A program made the position numbers and the translations under genes. A DNA stretch of 5,505 nt from Candidatus Martarchaeota archaeon. Its GTDB lineage: Archaea > Micrarchaeota > Micrarchaeia > Micrarchaeales > CABMGC01. This document shows positions 1-4,968 of this stretch, piece by piece. The notes under the pieces were generated by a model. That model made no database searches and was not told the DNA's origin. It saw only the letters and a list, made by a program, of their open reading frames with translations. The stretch's first letter is position 1; each line of letters begins with the position of its first letter. The stretch covers positions 764 through 6,268 of the forward strand of contig JAMCSO010000025.1 in assembly GCA_023379075.1 (NCBI GenBank). Reading direction: 5' to 3'.

Positions 1-1
1 C

Positions 2-628
2 TTCTTGCCTCTCGATTCCATAAATATAAATAGGGGAAAGATTGCTGAAAAGAACAATGGAGAGCGATTCAAGAGATACTCATATTCAGAGGATGGGGTC
101 TCTCCGAGAGCATTCCCTGGAACCCCAGGGCTTGAACACATCGCTGCAAGTGATGAGCACGATGAGTACGGAGATCTTGTAAGCGATGCTCTCTCTGGGA
201 TAGGAAAGTACGTAGAAGTAAGAAAGAAGATGCACGGCAAGAGAATGTCAAAGATAGAAAGCATGCTGAAGAACGAGAGCATATTTGTGCCTAAAGTAAG
301 GGATGAAAACTCGGATTACTTTTTTGTATGCTTCGGATCGACCACAGACCAGGTTATAGAGGCTACCGAGATGCTTAAATCCAGAGGCAAGAAGTTCGGT
401 GTCATCTCCTTCAACTATTTGATGCCTTTAGACAAAGAAAAGACAAAGAAGATTCTTAAAGGCAAGAAACTGATAGATGTAGAATGTAATTTCACTGCGC
501 AGCTGGCGCAGGTGATAATGGCAAATACAGGAATAGAGATTCCAAATAGGATACTGAGATATGATGGAGAAGTAATAACAAGCGCTGAAATAGTTGAGAG
601 TGCGCTTGGGATGATCGATAAATTTTAA
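2..628 (+). CDS. korA: 2-oxoacid:ferredoxin oxidoreductase alpha subunit, C-terminal part (5' truncated by window)
   Basis: Seen: an open frame enters from the window edge, the first whole codon being TTC at 2-4, and ends with TAA at 626-628, leaving 208 residues. The TTG at position 5 is internal and not a credible start. The N-terminal part of this fragment carries the family signature EDGVSPRAFPG followed by EHDEYG. From roughly residue 100 onward the fold is the transketolase-C-like domain II, with FGSTTDQVIEA, a LMPLD stretch, a VECNFTAQLAQ segment and an RYDGEVITSAEI ending. Known: in KorA these lie at the end of the pyrimidine-binding domain and in domain II of the cytoplasmic enzyme that oxidatively decarboxylates 2-oxoacids to acyl-CoA while reducing ferredoxin. 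The gene sits 11 bp before korB, so the two are almost certainly co-transcribed. Substrate (2-oxoglutarate, pyruvate or broad) cannot be decided because the substrate-binding N-terminal half is outside the window. Paralogues such as VorB or PorA are less likely given the KorB-type partner. Confidence 0.93.
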   Translation, partial: FLPLDSININRGKIAEKNNGERFKRYSYSEDGVSPRAFPGTPGLEHIAASDEHDEYGDLVSDALSGIGKYVEVRKKMHGKRMSKIESMLKNESIFVPKVRDENSDYFFVCFGSTTDQVIEATEMLKSRGKKFGVISFNYLMPLDKEKTKKILKGKKLIDVECNFTAQLAQVIMANTGIEIPNRILRYDGEVITSAEIVESALGMIDKF

Positions 629-639
629 TTGGTTGTAAT

Positions 640-1539
640 ATGAGCCAGGTTGTTGAGAAAACAGGCAGCGAAATGAAGGTCAATTACGGATCAAAGACAA
701 AGCCCATATGGTGCCCCGGATGCGGCGACTTTGGAGTCCAGGCTTCAATAATAAAGGCCCTAAAGGACCTACAGATAGAGAAGAGCAATGTAGTTCTTGT
801 CTCAGGCATAGGATGCAGCTCCGCAATGCCCCATACATTCAGCACATACGGATTGCATAGCCTCCATGGGAGAATATTGCCAGTCGCAACCGGGATAAAA
901 CTCGCAAACAACAGTCTTACAGTGATAGGAACAGGTGGGGACGGAGATGGTTATGGGATAGGAAGCGGACATTTTGTTCATGCGTGCAGAAGGAATGTAG
1001 ACATTACATACATTGTAATGACAAACGAGACATATGGATTGACGACAGGACAGGCTGCACCTACTGCACTGGTCGGAACGAAAACCAAGTCAACGCCATT
1101 TGGAGTCATAGAACAGCCGATAAATCCAATCGCACTTGCAATAAGCGCTGGCGCGACCTATGTTGCAAGGGGGTTCTCTGGAGACCCTGTCCACCTCTCA
1201 GAATTGATAAAGAATGGAATAAAGCACAAGGGATTTGCATTGATAGACACGTTCAGTCCCTGCGTCACATTCAATCACACTAATACCTTTGATTGGTTTA
1301 GAAGAAGGGTGTACAAACTTGAAGAGGAAGGACACGATTCTTCAGACATATCGAGGGCATTTGATAAGTCCATGGAAGACTTCAAATCTAACTATGAGAA
1401 GATGCCAATAGGATTGTTCTACAAAACAGAGAGGCCAACATACGAAGATCTTGACATTTCCCTAAAAGACGGGCCGCTTCTGAATCAGCCGCTTCCCGGC
1501 AAAGAAGAGATCAAAAAAGCAATAGAAGAAAATATATGA
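640..1539 (+). CDS. korB: 2-oxoacid:ferredoxin oxidoreductase beta subunit (TPP and 4Fe-4S binding)
   Basis: Complete at 299 residues, the usual KorB length. It is the catalytic thiamine-diphosphate subunit that pairs with KorA to convert 2-oxoacid plus CoA to acyl-CoA, CO2 and reduced ferredoxin in the cytoplasm. Seen: the WCPGCGDFG motif supplies C25 and C28, GIGCSSAMP supplies C59, and FSPCVTFN supplies C208. These four match the known single 4Fe-4S cluster ligands of the archaeal two-subunit enzymes. The TPP/Mg signature GDGDG starts at residue 100 and continues to N129 in MTNETYGLTTGQ. The C-terminal segment includes MPIGLFYKTERPTYEDLD, typical of the family. No key residue is missing. 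ATG at 640 is chosen because it follows korA by 11 bp and places the CPGC motif about 25 residues in, slightly later than in some homologues; another ATG at codon 12 is possible. The gene ends with TGA at 1537-1539, and I see no convincing terminator hairpin after it. Confidence 0.97.
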   Translation: MSQVVEKTGSEMKVNYGSKTKPIWCPGCGDFGVQASIIKALKDLQIEKSNVVLVSGIGCSSAMPHTFSTYGLHSLHGRILPVATGIKLANNSLTVIGTGGDGDGYGIGSGHFVHACRRNVDITYIVMTNETYGLTTGQAAPTALVGTKTKSTPFGVIEQPINPIALAISAGATYVARGFSGDPVHLSELIKNGIKHKGFALIDTFSPCVTFNHTNTFDWFRRRVYKLEEEGHDSSDISRAFDKSMEDFKSNYEKMPIGLFYKTERPTYEDLDISLKDGPLLNQPLPGKEEIKKAIEENI

Positions 1540-1600
1540 TAGTATTCTTTGCGTAGAGACCTGCAGTTGGAGTTGGCCTGGCTTGGATAGCTAATACCCA

Positions 1601-1614
1601 AAAATATTTAAATG
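1601..1614 (+). promoter_or_regulatory. TATA-box promoter of cassette unit 1
   Basis: An A-rich stretch (possible BRE) runs into TATTTAAATG at 1605-1614, an archaeal-type TATA box. By the usual archaeal spacing (start about 25 bp downstream of the box centre), transcription would begin near 1635, giving a leader of about 15 nt before the ATG at 1650. The same ten bases occur 47 bp before the start of the second cassette, which supports both the element and the chosen start codon. Confidence 0.6.
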
Positions 1615-1631
1615 CAAATATTTAGTATTTG
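1615..1631. promoter_or_regulatory. Inverted repeat between TATA box and predicted start (possible operator)
   Basis: CAAATA (1615-1620) and TATTTG (1626-1631) form perfect 6-bp arms around a 5-bp spacer, directly abutting the TATA box. This is a common place for an archaeal repressor site. The sequence is AT-rich, so a chance dyad is possible. A different dyad occupies the equivalent place in the unit 2 promoter. Confidence 0.3.
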
Positions 1632-1649
1632 AACAGATATTTGGTTTAT

Positions 1650-2150
1650 ATGAAAACGGAAATTAGAGCTTCGACTATATTCTTATCTGGCCTGGCTTTT
1701 GCCATAGCTATCATTGGGATTATCGCAATCGTGAGCATTAGATTAAATGCTGCTACGATAACTGCAAATGTTGTTGTCTCTGGGGTATGTGAAGAATCTT
1801 TCTCCCCAACAAACGTGGTGTTCGGTGCTATATTACCAAATGGCAACCATAGCACGAATATTATTGTTACATCTACAAACAATGGAAATGAGGGAGCATA
1901 TATCTTTATATCAGGAGGAAATTGGATAGACACATCAAACGCTCTGATATCATTTGGATCTACAAATACATTATGGAATGCAATAGCGCAAACTAGCTAT
2001 AATGGAATTGGTGTCAGTTTGACACCGAGCAACACACAGATCCTTGTGCCGGCAGGAAGCTCCGCAAACATATACTTCGGGCTTGCAATACCAGGAGGGC
2101 AATACGCAGGGACATACAACCAATTGATAACCATAGATAATACCTGTTGA
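1650..2150 (+). CDS. Small exported two-cysteine beta-sandwich-like protein, cassette copy A1 (function unknown)
   Basis: I do not recognise this as a named gene. The protein has 166 residues. The N-terminus is a short charged stretch (MKTEIRA), then an uninterrupted hydrophobic segment to about residue 30, then LNAAT, which could be a Sec signal peptidase site. The mature part is rich in Asn, Ser, Thr and Gly with alternating hydrophobics, as in beta-sandwich surface domains, and carries a sequon at NHS. Its only cysteines are C47 (in GVCEES) and C166, the last residue, which suggests a disulfide joining first and last strands. Motifs shared with copy A2 are NWID, WNAIAQTSY, NTQILVP and SSANIYFG. 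The CEES...VVFG...P opening weakly recalls spore-coat-U/fimbrial domains, but I infer no homology. A TTG at 1629 would extend the frame by seven codons. I prefer ATG 1650 because the TTG precedes the predicted transcription start and the ATG-to-TATA spacing matches copy A2. Gene B1 follows 9 bp later, probably in the same transcript. Confidence 0.85.
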   Translation: MKTEIRASTIFLSGLAFAIAIIGIIAIVSIRLNAATITANVVVSGVCEESFSPTNVVFGAILPNGNHSTNIIVTSTNNGNEGAYIFISGGNWIDTSNALISFGSTNTLWNAIAQTSYNGIGVSLTPSNTQILVPAGSSANIYFGLAIPGGQYAGTYNQLITIDNTC

Positions 2151-2159
2151 GATGTCTAG

Positions 2160-2756
2160 ATGAAAGTAAGCACTGCAAGTATCATGTTTTCTTTGATCAT
2201 ATTAGCATCAGTAACAATGATTGTGAATGCGGGGCTTGGGGAGATAGCTGGAGATCTTAATTTTAATGTATCGTTCGGTAGCACTCAATCGCAGAGTTTG
2301 ACAGTATTTAATACTGGCAGCTTACCGATAACCTATGAAGCAATACTTGCCACTATCAGTAACGTCCCTAACGAGCCAACCCCAATAATCACAATAAACC
2401 CGGCAAACGGCACACTGCAGGCGCATCAGCAGCAGGTAATCAACGTTACAGCATACTTTCCGCCAAACCAGAGAGTTGATCCGGGATTGAGCTGGACTGG
2501 GTTGATAGAAATTAATGAGATCTCCAATACTTCTTCGCAATCTGGAGGAGTTTTGAGAGTTGGCGTGGCGAAGGTGATATCAGTTACTTCAGCAAGTCAG
2601 GAGATCCGAGTTATAATAAGCTCATCGCAGCCTACGCAACAACAGAGTCCCTTCAAGATAATATATGAGAGTGTTGGGGCAGTTGTGATAATAATAGTGC
2701 TGATAGCAGTCTATTATATATACATGCGCAAGAGAGAAAACAGGGAAAAGCATTAA
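2160..2756 (+). CDS. Membrane-anchored surface protein with Ig/PapD-like ectodomain, cassette copy B1 (function unknown)
   Basis: Not recognised as a named family. The 198 residues read as a complete type I membrane protein. A signal peptide occupies residues 1-24 (likely cut VNA|GLGE). A beta-rich ectodomain follows to about residue 145, then a Ser/Gln/Pro linker at 153-164 (SSSQPTQQQSP), one membrane helix at about 172-189 and a basic cytoplasmic tail from R190. Sequons NVS, NGT, NVT and NTS suggest a glycosylated exterior. The pattern of strand, LTVFNTGSLPITYEA, then INPANGTLQAHQQQ and INVTAYFPP resembles PapD/MSP-like or DUF916-like beta-sandwiches that chaperone or hold partner proteins. 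This is a fold-level impression only. There is no cysteine. It starts 9 bp after A1, so the pair is likely co-expressed and may interact. Bases 2610-2727 are identical to part of B2 although the flanks have diverged. Confidence 0.88.
   Translation: MKVSTASIMFSLIILASVTMIVNAGLGEIAGDLNFNVSFGSTQSQSLTVFNTGSLPITYEAILATISNVPNEPTPIITINPANGTLQAHQQQVINVTAYFPPNQRVDPGLSWTGLIEINEISNTSSQSGGVLRVGVAKVISVTSASQEIRVIISSSQPTQQQSPFKIIYESVGAVVIIIVLIAVYYIYMRKRENREKH
2610..2727 (+). repeat. 118-bp perfect direct repeat, copy 1 (in B1)
   Basis: Every base from 2610 to 2727 matches 3825-3942 at an offset of 1215 bp. It encodes the end of the last ectodomain strand, the Ser/Gln/Pro linker and the membrane helix up to the first tail residue. 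Identity stops abruptly at both ends: the preceding ten bases are unrelated in sequence and the following codon is CGC against CAC. Third codon positions are also unchanged, unlike the rest of the gene pair. Confidence 0.97.
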
Positions 2757-2790
2757 GCATAATTCCCTGAGGGAGCTGCAGATTTACTTA

Positions 2791-2807
2791 AGAAAACTAT
2801 TTAAATG
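2791..2807 (+). promoter_or_regulatory. TATA-box promoter of cassette unit 2
   Basis: AGAAAAC (BRE-like, purine-rich) precedes TATTTAAATG at 2798-2807, the same ten bases as in the unit 1 promoter. The predicted start is near 2829, giving a leader of roughly 15 nt. A GGGG lies 6-9 bp before the ATG at 2845 and may act as a weak ribosome-binding site. Unit 2 therefore probably has its own transcript rather than depending on read-through from unit 1. Confidence 0.6.
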
Positions 2808-2813
2808 TTATCA

Positions 2814-2825
2814 TTGAATATTCAA
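2814..2825. promoter_or_regulatory. 12-bp perfect palindrome downstream of the unit 2 TATA box (possible operator)
   Basis: TTGAATATTCAA is a perfect palindrome lying 6 bp after the TATA element and just before the predicted transcription start. Its placement parallels the dyad at 1615-1631, but its sequence differs, so the two units may be controlled separately if these are operators. A chance origin in AT-rich DNA cannot be excluded. Confidence 0.35.
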
Positions 2826-2844
2826 AGGAATATACGGGGATAAT

Positions 2845-3363
2845 ATGGTCATATCTGTAAAAAAGGCATTCTTTGTGATGTCTGGTCTTGCCTTGGTATT
2901 GATGGTTTCAGTACTGTTAATAACAATGATTTCGAGCCCTGTTTTCGTTGCTACATCGTCTCCTGAAAATGTTGTGGCCAATATAATTGTTCCAGGAGTC
3001 TGCGAGATTTCTCTGTCCTCAAACAGGCTCTCGTTCGGCAGTATATTGCCAAACTCGAATTATAGCGCAAATGTGCTCGTTTCAGACACAAATGGGGGAA
3101 ATACAGGAGCGTATATCAACATATATGGAAGCAATTGGATAGATGTATCAAATTCCCTTATACATTTCTCTGTCACTAATACAATATGGAATGCAATAGC
3201 GCAAACTAGTTACACAGGAACTGCGCTAACAGCAGTGGTGGCGAACACCCAGATCCTGGTTCCAGGTGGAAGCAGCGCAAACATATACTTCGGAGCAGCG
3301 GTTCCAGCAGGACAGGCAGCAGGAACGTACAATCAGACAATAACTCTGTTGAATTCCTGTTGA
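2845..3363 (+). CDS. Small exported two-cysteine beta-sandwich-like protein, cassette copy A2 (function unknown)
   Basis: A tandem paralogue of A1, 172 residues. The N-terminus has VKKA followed by a hydrophobic segment to about residue 30, with SSPVFVA|TSSP as a possible Sec cleavage point. The only cysteines are C53 (PGVCEIS) and C172, the final residue. Their spacing of 119 is exactly that of A1, so the whole domain aligns without gaps. By hand alignment about 76 of 120 residues are identical. The variable stretches are the start of the domain and the segment just after WNAIAQTSY, where TGTALTAVVA replaces NGIGVSLTPS. Sequons NYS and NQT suggest surface exposure. The K-A junction before the hydrophobic stretch, like R-A in A1, makes a class III (pilin-type) signal conceivable, but the match to the archaeal prepilin peptidase motif is imperfect. 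B2 begins 11 bp after the stop. The function is unknown; a surface subunit partnered with B2 is my inference. Confidence 0.88.
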   Translation: MVISVKKAFFVMSGLALVLMVSVLLITMISSPVFVATSSPENVVANIIVPGVCEISLSSNRLSFGSILPNSNYSANVLVSDTNGGNTGAYINIYGSNWIDVSNSLIHFSVTNTIWNAIAQTSYTGTALTAVVANTQILVPGGSSANIYFGAAVPAGQAAGTYNQTITLLNSC

Positions 3364-3374
3364 TGGTGTTGTGA

Positions 3375-3992
3375 ATGATAAGTACAAAATATATCTTACT
3401 CTCATTATTCTTTCTCGCCTCAATAACAACATTATCTTACGCGGGGCTTGGGGAACTTGCAGGAGGCATGAATTTCAATGTTTCAGTAGGATCGAGGCAG
3501 TCCCTCAATCTTACCATATTCAATAGTGGAAATGGACCAGTAGGATATCAAGCAAGCTTAATACAATTAAGCACGATACCAAACGAATCAACGCCTGTTG
3601 TCACAATCGTGCCTGCAAACGGCACACTGCAGGCGCATCAGCAGCAATTGTTAAATGTAACCGTATACTTCCCACCATACCAGAGAGTTGATCCAGGATT
3701 GAACTGGACTGGGTTGATACAAGTTCTTGAGATAACAAACAATTCTAACGCTGCGGGAGGAGTTGTGATAAGCGCAGGAGTGGCAAAGGTGATATCGATA
3801 ACCTCATCAAAACAAGTAATACGGGTTATAATAAGCTCATCGCAGCCTACGCAACAACAGAGTCCCTTCAAGATAATATATGAGAGTGTTGGGGCAGTTG
3901 TGATAATAATAGTGCTGATAGCAGTCTATTATATATACATGCACAAAAGGACAACCGCACAGAGCACTAGGAAAGAGAGAAGATCCAAATAA
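3375..3992 (+). CDS. Membrane-anchored surface protein with Ig/PapD-like ectodomain, cassette copy B2 (function unknown)
   Basis: A paralogue of B1, 205 residues, with the same layout: signal peptide of about 23 residues (SYA|GLGE), beta-rich ectodomain, SSSQPTQQQSP linker, one membrane helix and a longer basic tail (KRTT...RKERRSK). The ectodomain has more sequons than B1, including NVS, NLT, NES, NGT, NVT, NWT and NNS. Blocks kept between the copies are GLGE.AG, PANGTLQAHQQQ, QRVDPGL.WTGLI and GVAKVIS.TS. The strand edges and the 20 residues around P.NE.TP vary. A GGTG sequence 7-10 bp before the ATG at 3375 fits an archaeal Shine-Dalgarno site. The tails after the shared membrane helix differ completely, so any cytoplasmic contact would be copy-specific. 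As with B1, I can assign only location and probable fold, not activity. A role as anchor, chaperone or receptor for the adjacent A2 product is inferred from pairing. Confidence 0.88.
   Translation: MISTKYILLSLFFLASITTLSYAGLGELAGGMNFNVSVGSRQSLNLTIFNSGNGPVGYQASLIQLSTIPNESTPVVTIVPANGTLQAHQQQLLNVTVYFPPYQRVDPGLNWTGLIQVLEITNNSNAAGGVVISAGVAKVISITSSKQVIRVIISSSQPTQQQSPFKIIYESVGAVVIIIVLIAVYYIYMHKRTTAQSTRKERRSK
3825..3942 (+). repeat. 118-bp perfect direct repeat, copy 2 (in B2)
   Basis: Identical to 2610-2727. Together the two copies bracket one whole cassette length (1215 bp). Recombination between them would remove A2 and the B2 ectodomain, leaving a B1 ectodomain joined to the B2 tail. Recombination in the other direction would add a unit. 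Confidence 0.97.
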
Positions 3993-4023
3993 CTCTCCTC
4001 CATTCAAAATGAGCGAATAGTAG

Positions 4024-4057
4024 GATTTAAATATCTGTATGTTAGTTATTATAACTA
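4024..4057 (+). promoter_or_regulatory. Promoter-like box plus dyad with no gene directly downstream
   Basis: ATTTAAATAT at 4025-4034 is followed by TAGTTAT-T-ATAACTA (4043-4057, perfect 7-bp arms). This is the same box-then-dyad layout seen at both cassette promoters. The box lies 33 bp after the B2 stop; the unit 2 box lies 42 bp after the B1 stop. The nearest start codon of a real gene is about 75 bp beyond the predicted transcription start. It could drive a long uL30 leader, drive a small RNA, or be a relic of another cassette unit. Confidence 0.35.
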
Positions 4058-4080
4058 TATTTGAGGCTTGGATTAATCAA

Positions 4081-4119
4081 AAGGATTAAAAGCTTTTTAG
4101 GCAAATTAATTGTAATTAA
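4081..4119 (+). promoter_or_regulatory. rpl30: Probable proximal promoter of the uL30-uL15 transcript
   Basis: GGATTAAAAG at 4083-4092 lies about 46 bp before the ATG at 4131, the same spacing as the TATA boxes of the cassette units. It overlaps the palindrome AAAAGCTTTT (4088-4097). Further down, TTAATT-GT-AATTAA (4106-4119) forms another dyad near the predicted start. The TATA match is weaker than at the cassette promoters, so this call is tentative. Confidence 0.4.
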
Positions 4120-4130
4120 GGTCGTATTTT

Positions 4131-4556
4131 ATGAAGACTGATGTTGAAAATAAGCTACTGGCAGTTGTGAGAGTGAGAGGAAGCGTGAAAGTAAGGCAGG
4201 AGATCAAGGAAACGCTCTCAAGGCTCAATCTGGACAGAGTTAACAACCTCTCACTCGTATTCGGCACAAAATCGAACATTGGAATGATTAGGAAGTGCAA
4301 TGATTTCATCACATATGGAGAGATAGATGAAGAGAAGCTCTCTTTGCTGCTTAGCAGGAAGAAAGTGGAACTTAGCAAGGAAGACCTTAAAGAAATCAGT
4401 ACAGGGAGACTCAAGCCAAGGGAAAAGATAAACATGCCTATAAAGATGAGTCCGCCGAAAGGAGGCTATAAAGGCACGAAGAGAAGCTTTAGCCAGGGTG
4501 GAGCCCTTGGATACAGAGGCGATGCTATAAGTGCATTGCTTGATAAGATGAATTGA
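4131..4556 (+). CDS. rpl30: Large ribosomal subunit protein uL30 (archaeal type)
   Basis: A 141-residue protein of the archaeal/eukaryotic uL30 family, far longer than the roughly 60-residue bacterial L30 and slightly shorter than the typical archaeal 150 or so. It binds rRNA in the 50S subunit. Seen: the N-terminal core has LLAVVRVRGSVKVRQEIKET, then LNLDRVNNLSLVFGT, GMIRKCNDFITYGEIDEE, and the C-terminal archaeal signature SPPKGGYKGTKRSF followed by GGALGYRGD. The ATG at 4131 starts the family-typical N-terminus about 8 residues before the LLAVVRVRG strand. uL15 follows after 7 bp, so the two are co-transcribed. In many archaea uS5 precedes this gene. Here the neighbour is the secreted-protein cassette with a 138-bp gap, showing that the spc cluster is interrupted upstream. 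Confidence 0.96.
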   Translation: MKTDVENKLLAVVRVRGSVKVRQEIKETLSRLNLDRVNNLSLVFGTKSNIGMIRKCNDFITYGEIDEEKLSLLLSRKKVELSKEDLKEISTGRLKPREKINMPIKMSPPKGGYKGTKRSFSQGGALGYRGDAISALLDKMN

Positions 4557-4563
4557 TGATTTT

Positions 4564-4959
4564 ATGGTAACTAGGATAAAGAGCAAAAGAAGCAAATATC
4601 ATGGAACAAGGACGTGTGGAGCAGGAAACACGAAGAACAGGAGAGGCAAGGGAGACCGAGGGGGGGTAGGAAGAGGAGGGAGGAAGCACAGGTTCATATT
4701 TAGAGTCATAAATGAGGAATCAATCAAGAAGAAGGGATTCGAGCCGTGGAGAAGAACAAAGCTCGATGAAGCTGACCTTGATAGGGTCTCAAAGAAGATT
4801 AACGAAGCAAAGGAAGAGAAGCCAACTATAGAATTGAAAGGATTCAAGATACTTGGCGACGGAAGATTAAGCAAGCCTGCTGTGATAAAAGCCAGCGGCT
4901 TCTCAAAGAGGGCCCTTGAAAAGATAAAAGAGGGTGGAGGGGAAGCAGTAAAATTTTAA
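4564..4959 (+). CDS. rpl15: Large ribosomal subunit protein uL15
   Basis: A 131-residue protein, a little shorter than most archaeal uL15 (about 140-150). It is a late-assembly 50S component that threads a basic, Gly-rich N-terminal extension through rRNA. Seen: residues 1-45 are dominated by Lys, Arg and Gly (RIKSKRSKYHGTRTCGAGN, then KGDRGGVGRGGRKHRF). A short central helical part rich in Lys and Glu follows. The C-terminal globular region has LKGFKILGDGRLSKPAVIKA followed by SGFSKRALEKIKEGGG, as in archaeal homologues. ATG 4564 is the only sensible start, 7 bp after uL30. The expected next gene in many archaea, secY, is absent. A glycosyltransferase frame begins 9 bp downstream and may share this transcript. 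Confidence 0.95.
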   Translation: MVTRIKSKRSKYHGTRTCGAGNTKNRRGKGDRGGVGRGGRKHRFIFRVINEESIKKKGFEPWRRTKLDEADLDRVSKKINEAKEEKPTIELKGFKILGDGRLSKPAVIKASGFSKRALEKIKEGGGEAVKF

Positions 4960-4968
4960 GTAGGTTTA

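Larger units (their letters stand above)
1601..3992 (+). repeat. Tandem duplication of a promoter-A-B cassette (two units)
   Basis: Unit 1 runs from the promoter at 1601 to 2756 and unit 2 from 2791 to 3992. Gene order, spacing, promoter box and protein architecture are the same. Besides the 118-bp repeat, shorter perfect matches include 25 bp in the A genes (1972-1996 with 3185-3209) and 32 bp in the B genes (2403-2434 with 3615-3646). The rest has diverged substantially, so the duplication is not recent even though parts look freshly homogenised. Confidence 0.9.

Noticed and set aside
150..156. GTGATGA resembling a C box of an archaeal C/D guide RNA
   Set aside because: It is inside conserved korA coding sequence and has no partner D box at suitable distance.
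984..1283. 99-residue open frame inside korB, + strand
   Set aside because: It lies in another frame wholly inside a well-supported korB and has a composition unlike a real protein (Cys/His/Arg-rich, no recognisable domain).
1540..1600. Possible tRNA or small RNA after korB
   Set aside because: I could not fold a cloverleaf or any long stem from this stretch; it appears to be plain intergenic DNA.
1629..1649. TTG at 1629 as start of A1, adding seven residues
   Set aside because: It lies before the predicted transcription start, and ATG 1650 gives the same TATA-to-start spacing as A2.
2764..2774. TCCCT-G-AGGGA hairpin after B1 as a terminator
   Set aside because: The arms are only 5 bp with a 1-bp loop that cannot fold properly, and no T-run follows.
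4106..4595. Two - strand frames opposite uL30
   Set aside because: Both are shadows of a conserved ribosomal protein gene; their Ser/Leu/Phe-rich content is the reverse complement of Lys/Glu-rich coding.
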